From the IMG/VR virus record IMGVR_UViG_3300027659_000276, positions 1-20,309 of that record: a DNA stretch of 20,309 bases. The stretch is one strand, 5' to 3'. This DNA comes from a virus. Made by a program: the position numbers and the translations under genes. The notes beneath the pieces are model-generated. The model saw only the letters and a list, made by a program, of their open reading frames with translations, ran no database searches and was not told the DNA's origin. How positions within the stretch are numbered: position 1 is the stretch's first letter; every line of letters begins with the position of its first letter. Below are positions 12,968 to 18,914 of this stretch, piece by piece.

Positions 12968-14619
12968 TTAATATACAACAATTAGAGTCAGCATTAATTG
13001 CTGCAGATAACGCAGGGGATACAGAATCTGCTCAAGTTATTGCTAATGAAATAAAAAACTTTATTTCTATGCAACAACCACAAAAATCTAAGTATGCTGA
13101 TATGTCTGCTATGGATGTTGCTGGAGAGGCATTAGGAAATATTGGACCAGATGTAAAACAACTTGCTAAACAAACTGTTCAAGCTGTTACTAGCCCACTA
13201 CAAACAACAACAGGAATGATAGATTTAGCTTCTGCTGGAATGTCTAAAGTATTAGATGTAACTGGACTAGGAAAATATGCTGACCCACAACAAATGGAAA
13301 AGTATAGACAAGCTCGTGGCATAATTGGACAAGAGCTTCAAGACGTGTTTACAAAAGAAGGATTAAAACAACGTATAGCTGAAAAACCAATTACTTCATT
13401 ACTTGATGTAAGTATGGTAGGTCAAGGTGTAACTGCACCATTAAAGGCAACTCAACTTGGTAGTTTATTAAATAAAAGCTTTAAAGCTATTGACCCAACA
13501 CAAATTGTTACTAAACCTGCTGGTATTGCATATGAAAAAATATCAGATGTTGCTCAAACAAAAGCATCACAATACGCACCAGAATTAGAAAAAATTCAAT
13601 CATATGTTAAATCTGGGTTTGTTATTCCTCCTAGTGAAGTTAAAGGGACTGGAGTAATTAAAAAAGGATTAGAATACTTGTTAGGTGAAAAAACACCTGC
13701 TAAAGCATCAGTAAAAAATCAACAAGTTGTTAATTCTAAAATTAGAACATTCTTAGATGTGCCAGAAAACACCCCTCTTAATAACGCTATGCAAGTTATT
13801 AAAGATAGAACTCAGCCAATATATGATGAAGTAGCAAAGATTAAACCTATTCTTGTATCTAAATCACAAACAATTCCACAAACTAGAACTGGCTCAATGG
13901 GTGAAGTTATTAACATACCATCTAAGAAGGTTGCAGCACAAAAAACTAGAAGCGGACAACAAATATTAACTGATATAGAAAAGCAAAGAGCATCAACTTC
14001 TGAGTTATATAGAAAAGCTAATAACAAAGCAAACCTTGAAAACAAATCTCCTGATTATGAACAGGCTGAAAAGTCTTTAGTTAAACAACAAAAATTAGAA
14101 TCTGAATTAGAAAGATTAACTGATTTGTCTGGCAATAAAGATTTAGCTGCTAAACTAAAAGAAGCAAGAACAGATAGAGCTAAAGGTCATTCAATAGAAA
14201 ATGCTATTGATAAGGGTGACTTAAATGCTAATCTATTTGCTAAACAAAACAAAAAAAGATATGTTACAGGAGAAGGTAAAGAAATTATAGATTTTGCTAC
14301 TGACTATCCTAATCTTGTTAAAAAACAACCAAAGCCATCTATTTTGTCACAAGTGCAAAGTTTAGTTCAACCTTTAGTAATTGGTGGTGGTGCAGGTCTT
14401 TTAGGAGGTCCAGCAGCAGCAGCAGCATTTCTTGGAGCAAGACAAATAACACCGCCTTTATTATTAAGCAAACCATTACAAGCAGGTTTAGGCACATCTA
14501 ATTTTATGCCTACAGGTTCTAGATTCTTAAAAGCATTAACAAATCAACCAGCTGTTACAGGAGCTACATATATTCCTAGCTTGTTACAGTCTTCTGATAT
14601 TGGACTTGCTAATTATTAA
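12964..14619 (+). CDS. Large probable internal virion / ejection protein
   Basis: A 551-residue protein coupled to the previous gene by ATGA (12964-12967). The first 35 residues, INIQQLESALIAADNAGDTE then SAQVIANEI, form the short helical-hairpin motif (L..AL..A..AGD...A..LA..I) often found at the start of phage internal virion proteins. A long helical body follows, with a hydrophobic part near 95-115 (TTTGMIDLASAGMSKVLDVTG). Around 310-420 there is a Lys/Glu/Gln-rich coiled-coil-like section (KSLVKQQKLESELERLTDL). Near residues 460-500 a hydrophobic Gly/Ala patch (LVIGGGAGLLGGPAAAAAFLGARQI) could insert into a membrane. No lysozyme or transglycosylase motif is visible. It is the last gene of the virion cluster. 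Confidence 0.55.
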   Translation: MINIQQLESALIAADNAGDTESAQVIANEIKNFISMQQPQKSKYADMSAMDVAGEALGNIGPDVKQLAKQTVQAVTSPLQTTTGMIDLASAGMSKVLDVTGLGKYADPQQMEKYRQARGIIGQELQDVFTKEGLKQRIAEKPITSLLDVSMVGQGVTAPLKATQLGSLLNKSFKAIDPTQIVTKPAGIAYEKISDVAQTKASQYAPELEKIQSYVKSGFVIPPSEVKGTGVIKKGLEYLLGEKTPAKASVKNQQVVNSKIRTFLDVPENTPLNNAMQVIKDRTQPIYDEVAKIKPILVSKSQTIPQTRTGSMGEVINIPSKKVAAQKTRSGQQILTDIEKQRASTSELYRKANNKANLENKSPDYEQAEKSLVKQQKLESELERLTDLSGNKDLAAKLKEARTDRAKGHSIENAIDKGDLNANLFAKQNKKRYVTGEGKEIIDFATDYPNLVKKQPKPSILSQVQSLVQPLVIGGGAGLLGGPAAAAAFLGARQITPPLLLSKPLQAGLGTSNFMPTGSRFLKALTNQPAVTGATYIPSLLQSSDIGLANY

Positions 14620-14658
14620 TATAGCAAATAACTTATACAACATACAGAAAGTTTATCA

Positions 14659-14868
14659 ATGAGTAATGAAATAGACCCATTTGAGTACGGAAAACTGACC
14701 GCACAAGTTCAATCTCTACAAGACAAAGTAGATAGCATGGAAACAGATATAAAGTCTCTCCTAGAGCTTGCAAACAAGTCTAAAGGTGGCTTCTGGGCAG
14801 GCATGGCAATTGCCTCTGCTATTGGTGGCTTTATTACTTTTGTAACTAATCATTGGCTAGGAAAGTAA
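14659..14868 (+). CDS. Small holin-type membrane protein (XhlA-like arrangement)
   Basis: A 69-residue protein. Residues 10-40 are a heptad-like amphipathic helix (GKLTAQVQSLQDKVDSMETD, then IKSLLELANK). Residues 44-67 are one transmembrane helix (GFWAGMAIASAIGGFITFVT), ending in a short HWLGK. This coiled-coil-then-TM arrangement matches XhlA-type haemolysin/holin accessory proteins and small holins in phage lysis cassettes. The upstream gap (14620-14658) has no clear ribosome site (AGAAAG at 14646-14651 is the nearest), so expression may depend on its own weak signal. It opens the lysis region, before four other membrane or lysis genes. Confidence 0.65.
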   Translation: MSNEIDPFEYGKLTAQVQSLQDKVDSMETDIKSLLELANKSKGGFWAGMAIASAIGGFITFVTNHWLGK

Positions 14869-14869
14869 C

Positions 14870-15199
14870 ATGAAACAATTACTCATGGCAATAACTTTAT
14901 TATTGCTGTGGGTGTTTCTTTATGATTACGCAGAAAGTAAAGAACTTGTAAAAGAAATGAGCATGGCTACAGAAGCAGGTGAAATAGTATTAACTTCTGA
15001 GGAATGTGCATTTAAAAAACAAGGCTTACAGGGTTATGACTACGCTGCTTATGCAACTGACAAAGGTCATGCAAACCATGAAGGTTGTTGGAAGTCTGAT
15101 AACTATGAAGGTAAACAAGCAGTCTATATTTACTTTCCAGAGATAAACCAAACAGCAGTATTTGACGCTAAACTATTTAAGCCTAAAGCCACGATATGA
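14870..15199 (+). CDS. Membrane-anchored or exported small phage protein
   Basis: A 109-residue protein. An N-terminal hydrophobic segment (about 4-18, LLMAITLLLLWVFLYDYA) follows MKQ and would act as a signal anchor. The remainder is polar and probably periplasmic. Motifs GEIVLTSEECAFKKQG and, further on, YAAYATDKGHANHEGCWKSD resemble a recurring phage protein type with two cysteines (about residues 47 and 68) that could form a disulfide. The closing part is QAVYIYFPEINQTAVFDAKL. No lipobox is seen. AGGAAAG precedes the ATG; its stop makes ATGA with the next start (15196-15199). The position in the lysis cassette suggests an envelope function, but the specific activity is unknown. Confidence 0.6.
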   Translation: MKQLLMAITLLLLWVFLYDYAESKELVKEMSMATEAGEIVLTSEECAFKKQGLQGYDYAAYATDKGHANHEGCWKSDNYEGKQAVYIYFPEINQTAVFDAKLFKPKATI

Positions 15200-15555
15200 C
15201 ATTCATTACAGAGAACAACATAGCCAATCTTTATTCGGCTTTAATAGAGTTCCCTGTATTTGACGAGTATAAACTACCACCTGCATCTAAAGTAGATTTT
15301 GTAATAGTGCATGACGATACTATATGTGGACAATACGAACCACCAGAGCAAGGTGAGCCTCATGTTATAACTATATCTACTGCACGTCATTCTCATCTAT
15401 ACCCTGTCTTAATGACTTTATGCCATGAGATTATACATATGTGCGTATATTTAGACTCACCTAAAACAGACAAATATACAAGCCATAAAGGTTTATTCTT
15501 AAAATTACAAAAGCGTGTAGCCAAGATGTATGGCTTTGACCCTAAGGAGTTATAA
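15196..15555 (+). CDS. SprT-like zinc metallopeptidase
   Basis: A 119-residue protein with the zinc-peptidase signature HEIIH (H77, E78, H81) in LMTLCHEIIHMCVY, and a following H97 in TSHKGLFLKLQKRVAKMYGF that would be the third ligand. The N-terminal part has beta strands (KVDFVIVHDD, then PHVITISTAR) as in SprT-like domains. It lacks a signal peptide, so it acts in the cytoplasm unless exported during lysis. SprT-like proteins in phages are small and of unknown substrate; the fold is shared with DNA-protein crosslink proteases. It is coupled at both ends (ATGA and TAATG). Metallopeptidase fold is confidently seen; the role is not. Confidence 0.8.
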   Translation: MTFITENNIANLYSALIEFPVFDEYKLPPASKVDFVIVHDDTICGQYEPPEQGEPHVITISTARHSHLYPVLMTLCHEIIHMCVYLDSPKTDKYTSHKGLFLKLQKRVAKMYGFDPKEL

Positions 15556-15944
15556 TGTTCGGTTCAATCGTATCTTTAATACTACCAGCTTTAGTCCCAG
15601 CGTTTGCTGACGGTGCTAGAGGTCTTATTGCAAAGTTTACAGGTGGTGCAGGTGGACAGCCACAAAACATTACTGAACGTATAGAGCTTATGAAAGCAGA
15701 AGCTGAAAAGCTACAGGCTTTAGCTCAATTAGACAGCGTTAATGGTGAGCCTTCTAGATGGATAGTAGACCTTCGTGCATCTTTTAGATACATCATTATT
15801 AGTGCTATCATGGTGTTTACTGCTATTGTAGTATTCAACCCTGACATTGTAGGTGCATCTGTAGTTGCAGTATTCCTTGACATGACTGGAGCTTGTATGT
15901 CTTTTGTGATTGGCGAAAGAATGTACTTGACACTTAAAAAATGA
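15555..15944 (+). CDS. Three-TM holin, gene-transfer-agent type
   Basis: A 129-residue protein. It opens with a hydrophobic helix (about 4-17, SIVSLILPALVPAF), then a Gly-rich linker, a charged helix (TERIELMKAEAEKLQALAQL), and two further hydrophobic segments at about 77-94 (FRYIIISAIMVFTAIVVF) and 98-118 (IVGASVVAVFLDMTGACMSF). The segment GEPSRWIVDLRASFRYI between them is a recognisable feature of the holin family described for gene-transfer-agent release. The role is to form holes in the inner membrane so lysis enzymes reach the wall. AAGGAGT plus a TAATG overlap set the start. ATGA at the end couples it to the 52-aa gene. Confidence 0.75.
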   Translation: MFGSIVSLILPALVPAFADGARGLIAKFTGGAGGQPQNITERIELMKAEAEKLQALAQLDSVNGEPSRWIVDLRASFRYIIISAIMVFTAIVVFNPDIVGASVVAVFLDMTGACMSFVIGERMYLTLKK

Positions 15945-16099
15945 TTGTATTAAATTTAATGAATTTTATTGGGTTGTCCTTTCTTAAATTAATTGTTGTT
16001 GCTTTATTGTTTATAGCTATGGGATTTTCTTTAGCGTTTATGATAGCAATGGAAAAACTTACAAACGTATTGGAATATATCAATTCATATGTTGATTGA
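15941..16099 (+). CDS. 52-aa single-TM miniprotein in the lysis cassette
   Basis: A 52-residue frame starting at ATGA (15941-15944), where the start overlaps the holin stop, and ending in TGA at 16097-16099. It fills a gap that would otherwise be about 145 bases in a genome with almost no gaps. It has one long hydrophobic stretch, about residues 9-36 (FIGLSFLKLIVVALLFIAMG, then FSLAFMIA), followed by EKLTNVLEYINSYVD. The size and arrangement fit a small second holin, antiholin or other lysis-timing protein. It overlaps the start of the DUF5675 gene by 11 bases. No homolog can be named. Confidence 0.6.
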   Translation: MIVLNLMNFIGLSFLKLIVVALLFIAMGFSLAFMIAMEKLTNVLEYINSYVD

Positions 16100-16478
16100 A
16101 GTAAAAAGGTTTGAATTTAAAGACACGCATACAGTAGGTAAAATGTATGTAAACGGTGTATATGAGTGTTACACACTAGAAGACGTGGTTAGAAATGGCA
16201 CTAAAGTGTTAGGCAAGACTGCTATTCCTATCGGTGAATATAAACTTATTGTAGACGCTTCTGCACGCTTTAAACAAGACATGCCACACATACTAGACGT
16301 TCCTAACTTTACAGGTGTTCGTATTCACTCTGGCAACACTTCAGCAGATACAGATGGATGTATACTACTTGGCTCAACATGGGCAGGTAAAGACTTCATA
16401 GGTAATTCTAAAATAGCATACAACAAGTTCTTTGAGAAATTAAAGAAAGCTAAAACAGCTACAATTAAAATATGTTAG
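16089..16478 (+). CDS. DUF5675 protein, probable lysis-linked enzyme
   Basis: A 129-residue protein. It matches the DUF5675 pattern: KRFEFKDTHTVGKMYVNGVY, then ECYTLEDVVRNG, GKTAIPIGEYKLIVDASARF, HILDVPNFTGVRIHSGNTSA and DTDGCILLG. The R78-x-H80-S-G-N and D-G-C91 elements resemble the catalytic His/Cys of L,D-transpeptidase-like folds, so a peptidoglycan-related activity is plausible though not proven for this family. No signal peptide is present, so access to the wall would need the holin. No clear ribosome site precedes the ATG at 16089; coupling from the 52-aa frame it overlaps is likely. It sits directly after the holins, where an endolysin would normally lie. Confidence 0.75.
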   Translation: MLIEVKRFEFKDTHTVGKMYVNGVYECYTLEDVVRNGTKVLGKTAIPIGEYKLIVDASARFKQDMPHILDVPNFTGVRIHSGNTSADTDGCILLGSTWAGKDFIGNSKIAYNKFFEKLKKAKTATIKIC

Positions 16479-16579
16479 AGTATTTACTGTGCAGTTTTCT
16501 TTGTGCTATTGACCATCTAAAATATGTATTACTCTTGCTTTGTGTATTTGTAGTATATAATAGTTTATCTAAACACTAG
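16472..16579 (+). CDS. Possible 35-aa membrane miniprotein
   Basis: A 35-residue frame overlapping the end of the DUF5675 gene by 7 bases and ending with TAG at 16577-16579. The product starts MLEYLLCSFLCAIDHLKYVL and is hydrophobic at about residues 17-30 (KYVLLLLCVFVVYN) with three cysteines. It fills the only sizeable gap before the exonuclease gene. No ribosome site is visible (upstream TACAATTAAAAT), and an AT-rich sequence produces such short hydrophobic frames by chance. Reported as possible: size and position fit a lysis-cassette membrane peptide, but evidence is limited. Confidence 0.35.
   Translation: MLEYLLCSFLCAIDHLKYVLLLLCVFVVYNSLSKH
16535..16561 (+). promoter_or_regulatory. Possible sigma70-type promoter before the exonuclease gene
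   Basis: TTGCTT (16535-16540) and a perfect TATAAT (16556-16561) are separated by 15 bases, shorter than the usual 17. Transcription starting near 16568 would give an untranslated leader of about 20 bases before the ATG at 16588, which itself has no clear ribosome site. In such AT-rich sequence this match can be chance. Confidence 0.25.
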
Positions 16580-16587
16580 AGACTACT

Positions 16588-17325
16588 ATGAAAATATTAC
16601 TTATTGATATAGAAGTAGCACCAAATACTGCTCATGTCTGGGGTATCTTTGACCAGAACATCTCTATCAACCAATTACTAGAGTCATCTTACACTCTCTG
16701 CTATGCAGCCAAGTGGTACGGTGAATCTAAAATTATGTTTGACTCTATTCAAAAATCTGGCAAACAAAAGATGCTAGACTCTGTGCATAAACTTCTTGAC
16801 GAAGCTGATGCCATAGTCCACTACAACGGTTCTAGGTTTGACATACCCATACTACACAAAGAGTTTTTGCTCTCTGGTATGCCACCTCCAGCACCCTCCA
16901 AACAAATAGATTTATTACAGGTAGCAAGAAGGCAGTTTAGGTTTGTTTCTAACAAACTAGATTATGTTGCACAGGCTTTAGGATTAGGTGGTAAGACAGA
17001 ACATGAAGGACATACTTTATGGGTCAAGTGTATGAATGATGACCGTAAGGCATGGAAAATTATGGAAGAGTACAATAAAAACGATGTTGTATTGTTAGAA
17101 AAGGTTTATGATAAGTTTAAAGGTTGGATTAAACACCATCCTAATCATAATGCGTATTCCGCACATTCCTGTTGTCCAAATTGCGGTTCTAACAAATTAC
17201 AAAAACGTGGTACTGCTATTACTACAACTAGACATTATCAGAGGTTTCAATGCCAGCAATGTGGGACATGGAGTCGAGCAGCAAAAGCGGAACAGTTGTC
17301 CAAAGAATCAGTTATCAGCATATAA
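16588..17325 (+). CDS. DnaQ/RNase H-fold 3'-5' exonuclease with C-terminal zinc ribbon
   Basis: A 245-residue protein. The nuclease core shows the acidic motifs of the DEDD exonuclease fold: D7 and E9 in LLIDIEVAPN, N80 and D85 in HYNGSRFDIPIL, and Y162 with D166 in EYNKNDVVLLEKVY. These fit the YprB/RNase_H_2 branch. It would cut DNA or RNA 3' ends in the cytoplasm, for nucleotide recycling or processing during replication. Residues 196-225 form a zinc ribbon with CPNC (196-199) and CQQC (222-225), as in nucleic-acid-binding ribbons. It follows the lysis genes, an unusual place for a DNA-metabolism gene, but is followed closely by the 55-aa gene. Substrate is unknown. Confidence 0.8.
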   Translation: MKILLIDIEVAPNTAHVWGIFDQNISINQLLESSYTLCYAAKWYGESKIMFDSIQKSGKQKMLDSVHKLLDEADAIVHYNGSRFDIPILHKEFLLSGMPPPAPSKQIDLLQVARRQFRFVSNKLDYVAQALGLGGKTEHEGHTLWVKCMNDDRKAWKIMEEYNKNDVVLLEKVYDKFKGWIKHHPNHNAYSAHSCCPNCGSNKLQKRGTAITTTRHYQRFQCQQCGTWSRAAKAEQLSKESVISI

Positions 17326-17333
17326 GGAAAATA

Positions 17334-17501
17334 ATGAATATTCAGCAATTATGTGAGCACATGGTAGGCAAAATGGTAGTAGAAGCAGAAGCCTATTACG
17401 GGGAAGACGTGCTTATTATAGTTTTAGATGACGGTAGCCATATAGAAATTAGTGGTGATGGCTTATCTATCTATTCTGAAGTACCAGAACTAGACGATTA
17501 A
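17334..17501 (+). CDS. Small acidic phage protein
   Basis: A 55-residue protein. The start at 17334 is set by AAGGAA at 17324-17329; a longer frame from 17250 lies within the previous gene in another frame and is rejected. Composition is acidic (net negative) with MNIQQLCEHMVGKMVVEAEA at the N-terminus and a small beta meander VLIIVLDDGSHIEISGDGLS, then a terminal EVPELDD. Small proteins of this form occur in phages as regulatory or mimic-type factors, and I do not recognise the family. It is the last plus-strand gene before the convergent junction. Confidence 0.6.
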   Translation: MNIQQLCEHMVGKMVVEAEAYYGEDVLIIVLDDGSHIEISGDGLSIYSEVPELDD

Positions 17502-17566
17502 ATGCCTGTATAACGCTTGCTAAGGGGTCTAGGACGCATTATTTCTATAAGTTGATACCTACCCAT
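17502..17566. other. Convergent gene junction without a clear terminator
   Basis: The two transcription units meet tail to tail here. I looked for a stem-loop followed by T-runs on both strands. There are only weak complementary stretches (GGGTCTAGG against CCTACCC with a 2-base bulge and a long loop). No tRNA features (no GTTCGAATC-type T-arm) are seen. Confidence 0.5.
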
Positions 17567-17839
17567 CTACTCATCATCAAATCTCTCTAAAATAGCCTCA
17601 ACTTCAGGTGGGTTTATAGCGTCTTCATCTTTAACTATTTCTAATAGTTTGTTTTTATACCATTCAGACTTTTGCAAATCTTCCTCAAAATTACCTTTAA
17701 AAGGGTATCGTAAGTCGTATTTCATCTTACAACCTTTTAGGTATCCAATAAACTCTTCCTTTGTCAAGCGACTAGCAATAACATCTATCGCTTCAATTCC
17801 GCCTTGTAAATAATGCTTTGGGTGGTTCACGTTATCCAT
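17567..17839 (-). CDS. DUF3310 protein (T7 gp1.7-like class)
   Basis: A 90-residue protein if started at the third of three tandem ATGs (17839), which lies 6 bases after GGAGG (17850-17846). The first ATG at 17845 directly abuts that site. It has the DUF3310 pattern NVNHPKHYLQGGIEAIDVI, then EEFIGYLKGCKMKYDLRY, and EDLQKSEWYKNKLLEIV. The usual KGNVIKYxWR core is altered here (KGCKMKYDLRY), a point worth noting. DUF3310 occurs in T7 gp1.7 (nucleotide kinase) and many phage early proteins. Whether this short version has any kinase activity is unknown, since I see no P-loop. It is the last gene of the minus-strand operon and overlaps the end of the 34-aa gene. Confidence 0.8.
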   Translation of the reverse strand: MDNVNHPKHYLQGGIEAIDVIASRLTKEEFIGYLKGCKMKYDLRYPFKGNFEEDLQKSEWYKNKLLEIVKDEDAINPPEVEAILERFDDE

Positions 17840-17936
17840 CATCATCCTCCATATATTGTTTAATTTCTACTTGAATAATTGCTACAATTACCATTGCTAT
17901 TAATATTACTGCTGGTGCTATCAAAAAATAAATCAT
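17832..17936 (-). CDS. 34-aa single-TM miniprotein
   Basis: A 34-residue frame between the 79-aa gene and DUF3310. An excellent ribosome site, AAGGAG (17948-17943), lies exactly 6 bases before its ATG (17936), inside the end of the upstream gene. It is almost entirely hydrophobic: MIYFLIAPAVILIAMVIVAI (residues 1-20), then a polar tail IQVEIKQYMEDDDG. It overlaps the DUF3310 start by 8 bases (17832-17839), so it carries that gene's GGAGG site within its coding sequence. Probably a small inner-membrane peptide; no known family can be assigned. Confidence 0.65.
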   Translation of the reverse strand: MIYFLIAPAVILIAMVIVAIIQVEIKQYMEDDDG

Positions 17937-17939
17937 CAC

Positions 17940-18179
17940 CTACTCCTTATGTATCTTAAAGTCCTCTTCCGTTAGTATGGGTCTATCTTTCTTAGCATCA
18001 GCTAACATCATTTCTAATACTTCTATAATTTCTTGAGGACTGTTACCTACAATTACGTCTGCATCACTAAACGCCATAGGTTTATTAGTTTTGCTTTCAT
18101 AAAAAACCTCATTCAATGCGTAATAACATTCAGGTTCATCTTTAGATATTCGCTTAATGATTCTATAGTTCCACGTCAT
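17940..18179 (-). CDS. Small conserved phage protein, unknown function
   Basis: A 79-residue soluble protein beginning MTWNYRIIKRISKDEPEC, then YYALNEVFYESKTNKPMAFS and a helical C-terminus containing EIIEVLEMMLADAKKDRPIL. The opening MTWNYR(V/I)(I/R) with YYA(L/I)xEV(F/Y)Y is familiar from small phage and bacterial proteins of unknown function. Start fixed by ATGA overlap with the glycosyltransferase stop (18179-18176). It ends in TAG 3 bases before the 34-aa gene. No catalytic or binding motif recognised. Confidence 0.65.
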   Translation of the reverse strand: MTWNYRIIKRISKDEPECYYALNEVFYESKTNKPMAFSDADVIVGNSPQEIIEVLEMMLADAKKDRPILTEEDFKIHKE

Positions 18180-18907
18180 ACCAACCTGCCACTAAATTGA
18201 TAAGTGCCTGTGTGACCTAGTTGTGCCCATGCTGCACCCCAAACCTTAATACCATTATCCCTAGCTAGTTTACAGAAATGATAATCCTCACTTAATAAAT
18301 GATTTCGGTCATCAATGCTAGTGGTAAAGTATTCTGTAACCTTGTCACCTAAATCAGAGTTATCATTTACATCATTCATGTTATGTGTATAAGATGGACA
18401 CTTGTCTTTAAGCTTTTCAAATACTTCACGTTTAATCAACATAAATCCAGTGCCACCATGTTTAATCTCAAATGGCTTATCTAATGGCACAAGTTGTTTC
18501 TCAACATCGCCAACCATATTTACTACATACTCGCCAGTAAAGTATTTAAGTTGATCCTGTGGCACTTTCTTTTCAATAGCAAAAGATACTGCACCCCAGT
18601 TAATTTCTTTTTTAGGATACAAGCCACATATAATCTCCACATCAGAGTCAATCATCTTTAATAAGTGTTGTGCCTCAAACTGTATGTCAGCATCAATAAA
18701 CATTAAGTGTGTAGCGTCACCCTTTAAAAAGTCATTAACTAATGTATTACGACCACGAGTAATAAGGCTTTCATTATACAAAAATGAAAAGTATGCCTCT
18801 ATGTCTTTAGCATTAAGCCATGCTTGCAGCTTTAGCATAGACTCTAGATAAGTTCCATAACACAGCCCGCCATACATAGGTGTTGCTATAAATAAATTAG
18901 GTTTCAT
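18176..18907 (-). CDS. GT-A-fold glycosyltransferase
   Basis: A 243-residue protein started at 18907, 4 bases after AGGAG. A longer frame from 18952 would overlap the upstream gene. It opens IATPMYGGLCYGTYLESMLK, then SLITRGRNTLVNDFLKGDAT, and HLMFIDADIQFEA with the metal-binding D-A-D (72-74). Later GGTGFMLIKREVFEKL, HLLSEDYHFCKLARDNG (E207-D208) and GHTG (H232) follow the order of GT-A transferases. It would transfer a sugar from a nucleotide donor in the cytoplasm. It is paired with another transferase immediately upstream. The target (host surface sugar, phage protein or DNA) is unknown. Confidence 0.8.
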   Translation of the reverse strand: MKPNLFIATPMYGGLCYGTYLESMLKLQAWLNAKDIEAYFSFLYNESLITRGRNTLVNDFLKGDATHLMFIDADIQFEAQHLLKMIDSDVEIICGLYPKKEINWGAVSFAIEKKVPQDQLKYFTGEYVVNMVGDVEKQLVPLDKPFEIKHGGTGFMLIKREVFEKLKDKCPSYTHNMNDVNDNSDLGDKVTEYFTTSIDDRNHLLSEDYHFCKLARDNGIKVWGAAWAQLGHTGTYQFSGRLV

Positions 18908-18914
18908 AATACTC

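Noticed and set aside
17502-17566. tRNA, attachment site or intrinsic terminator at the convergent junction
   Set aside because: No cloverleaf, no T-arm motif and no stable hairpin with a T-run could be read. Only a weak bulged stem with a long loop is present.
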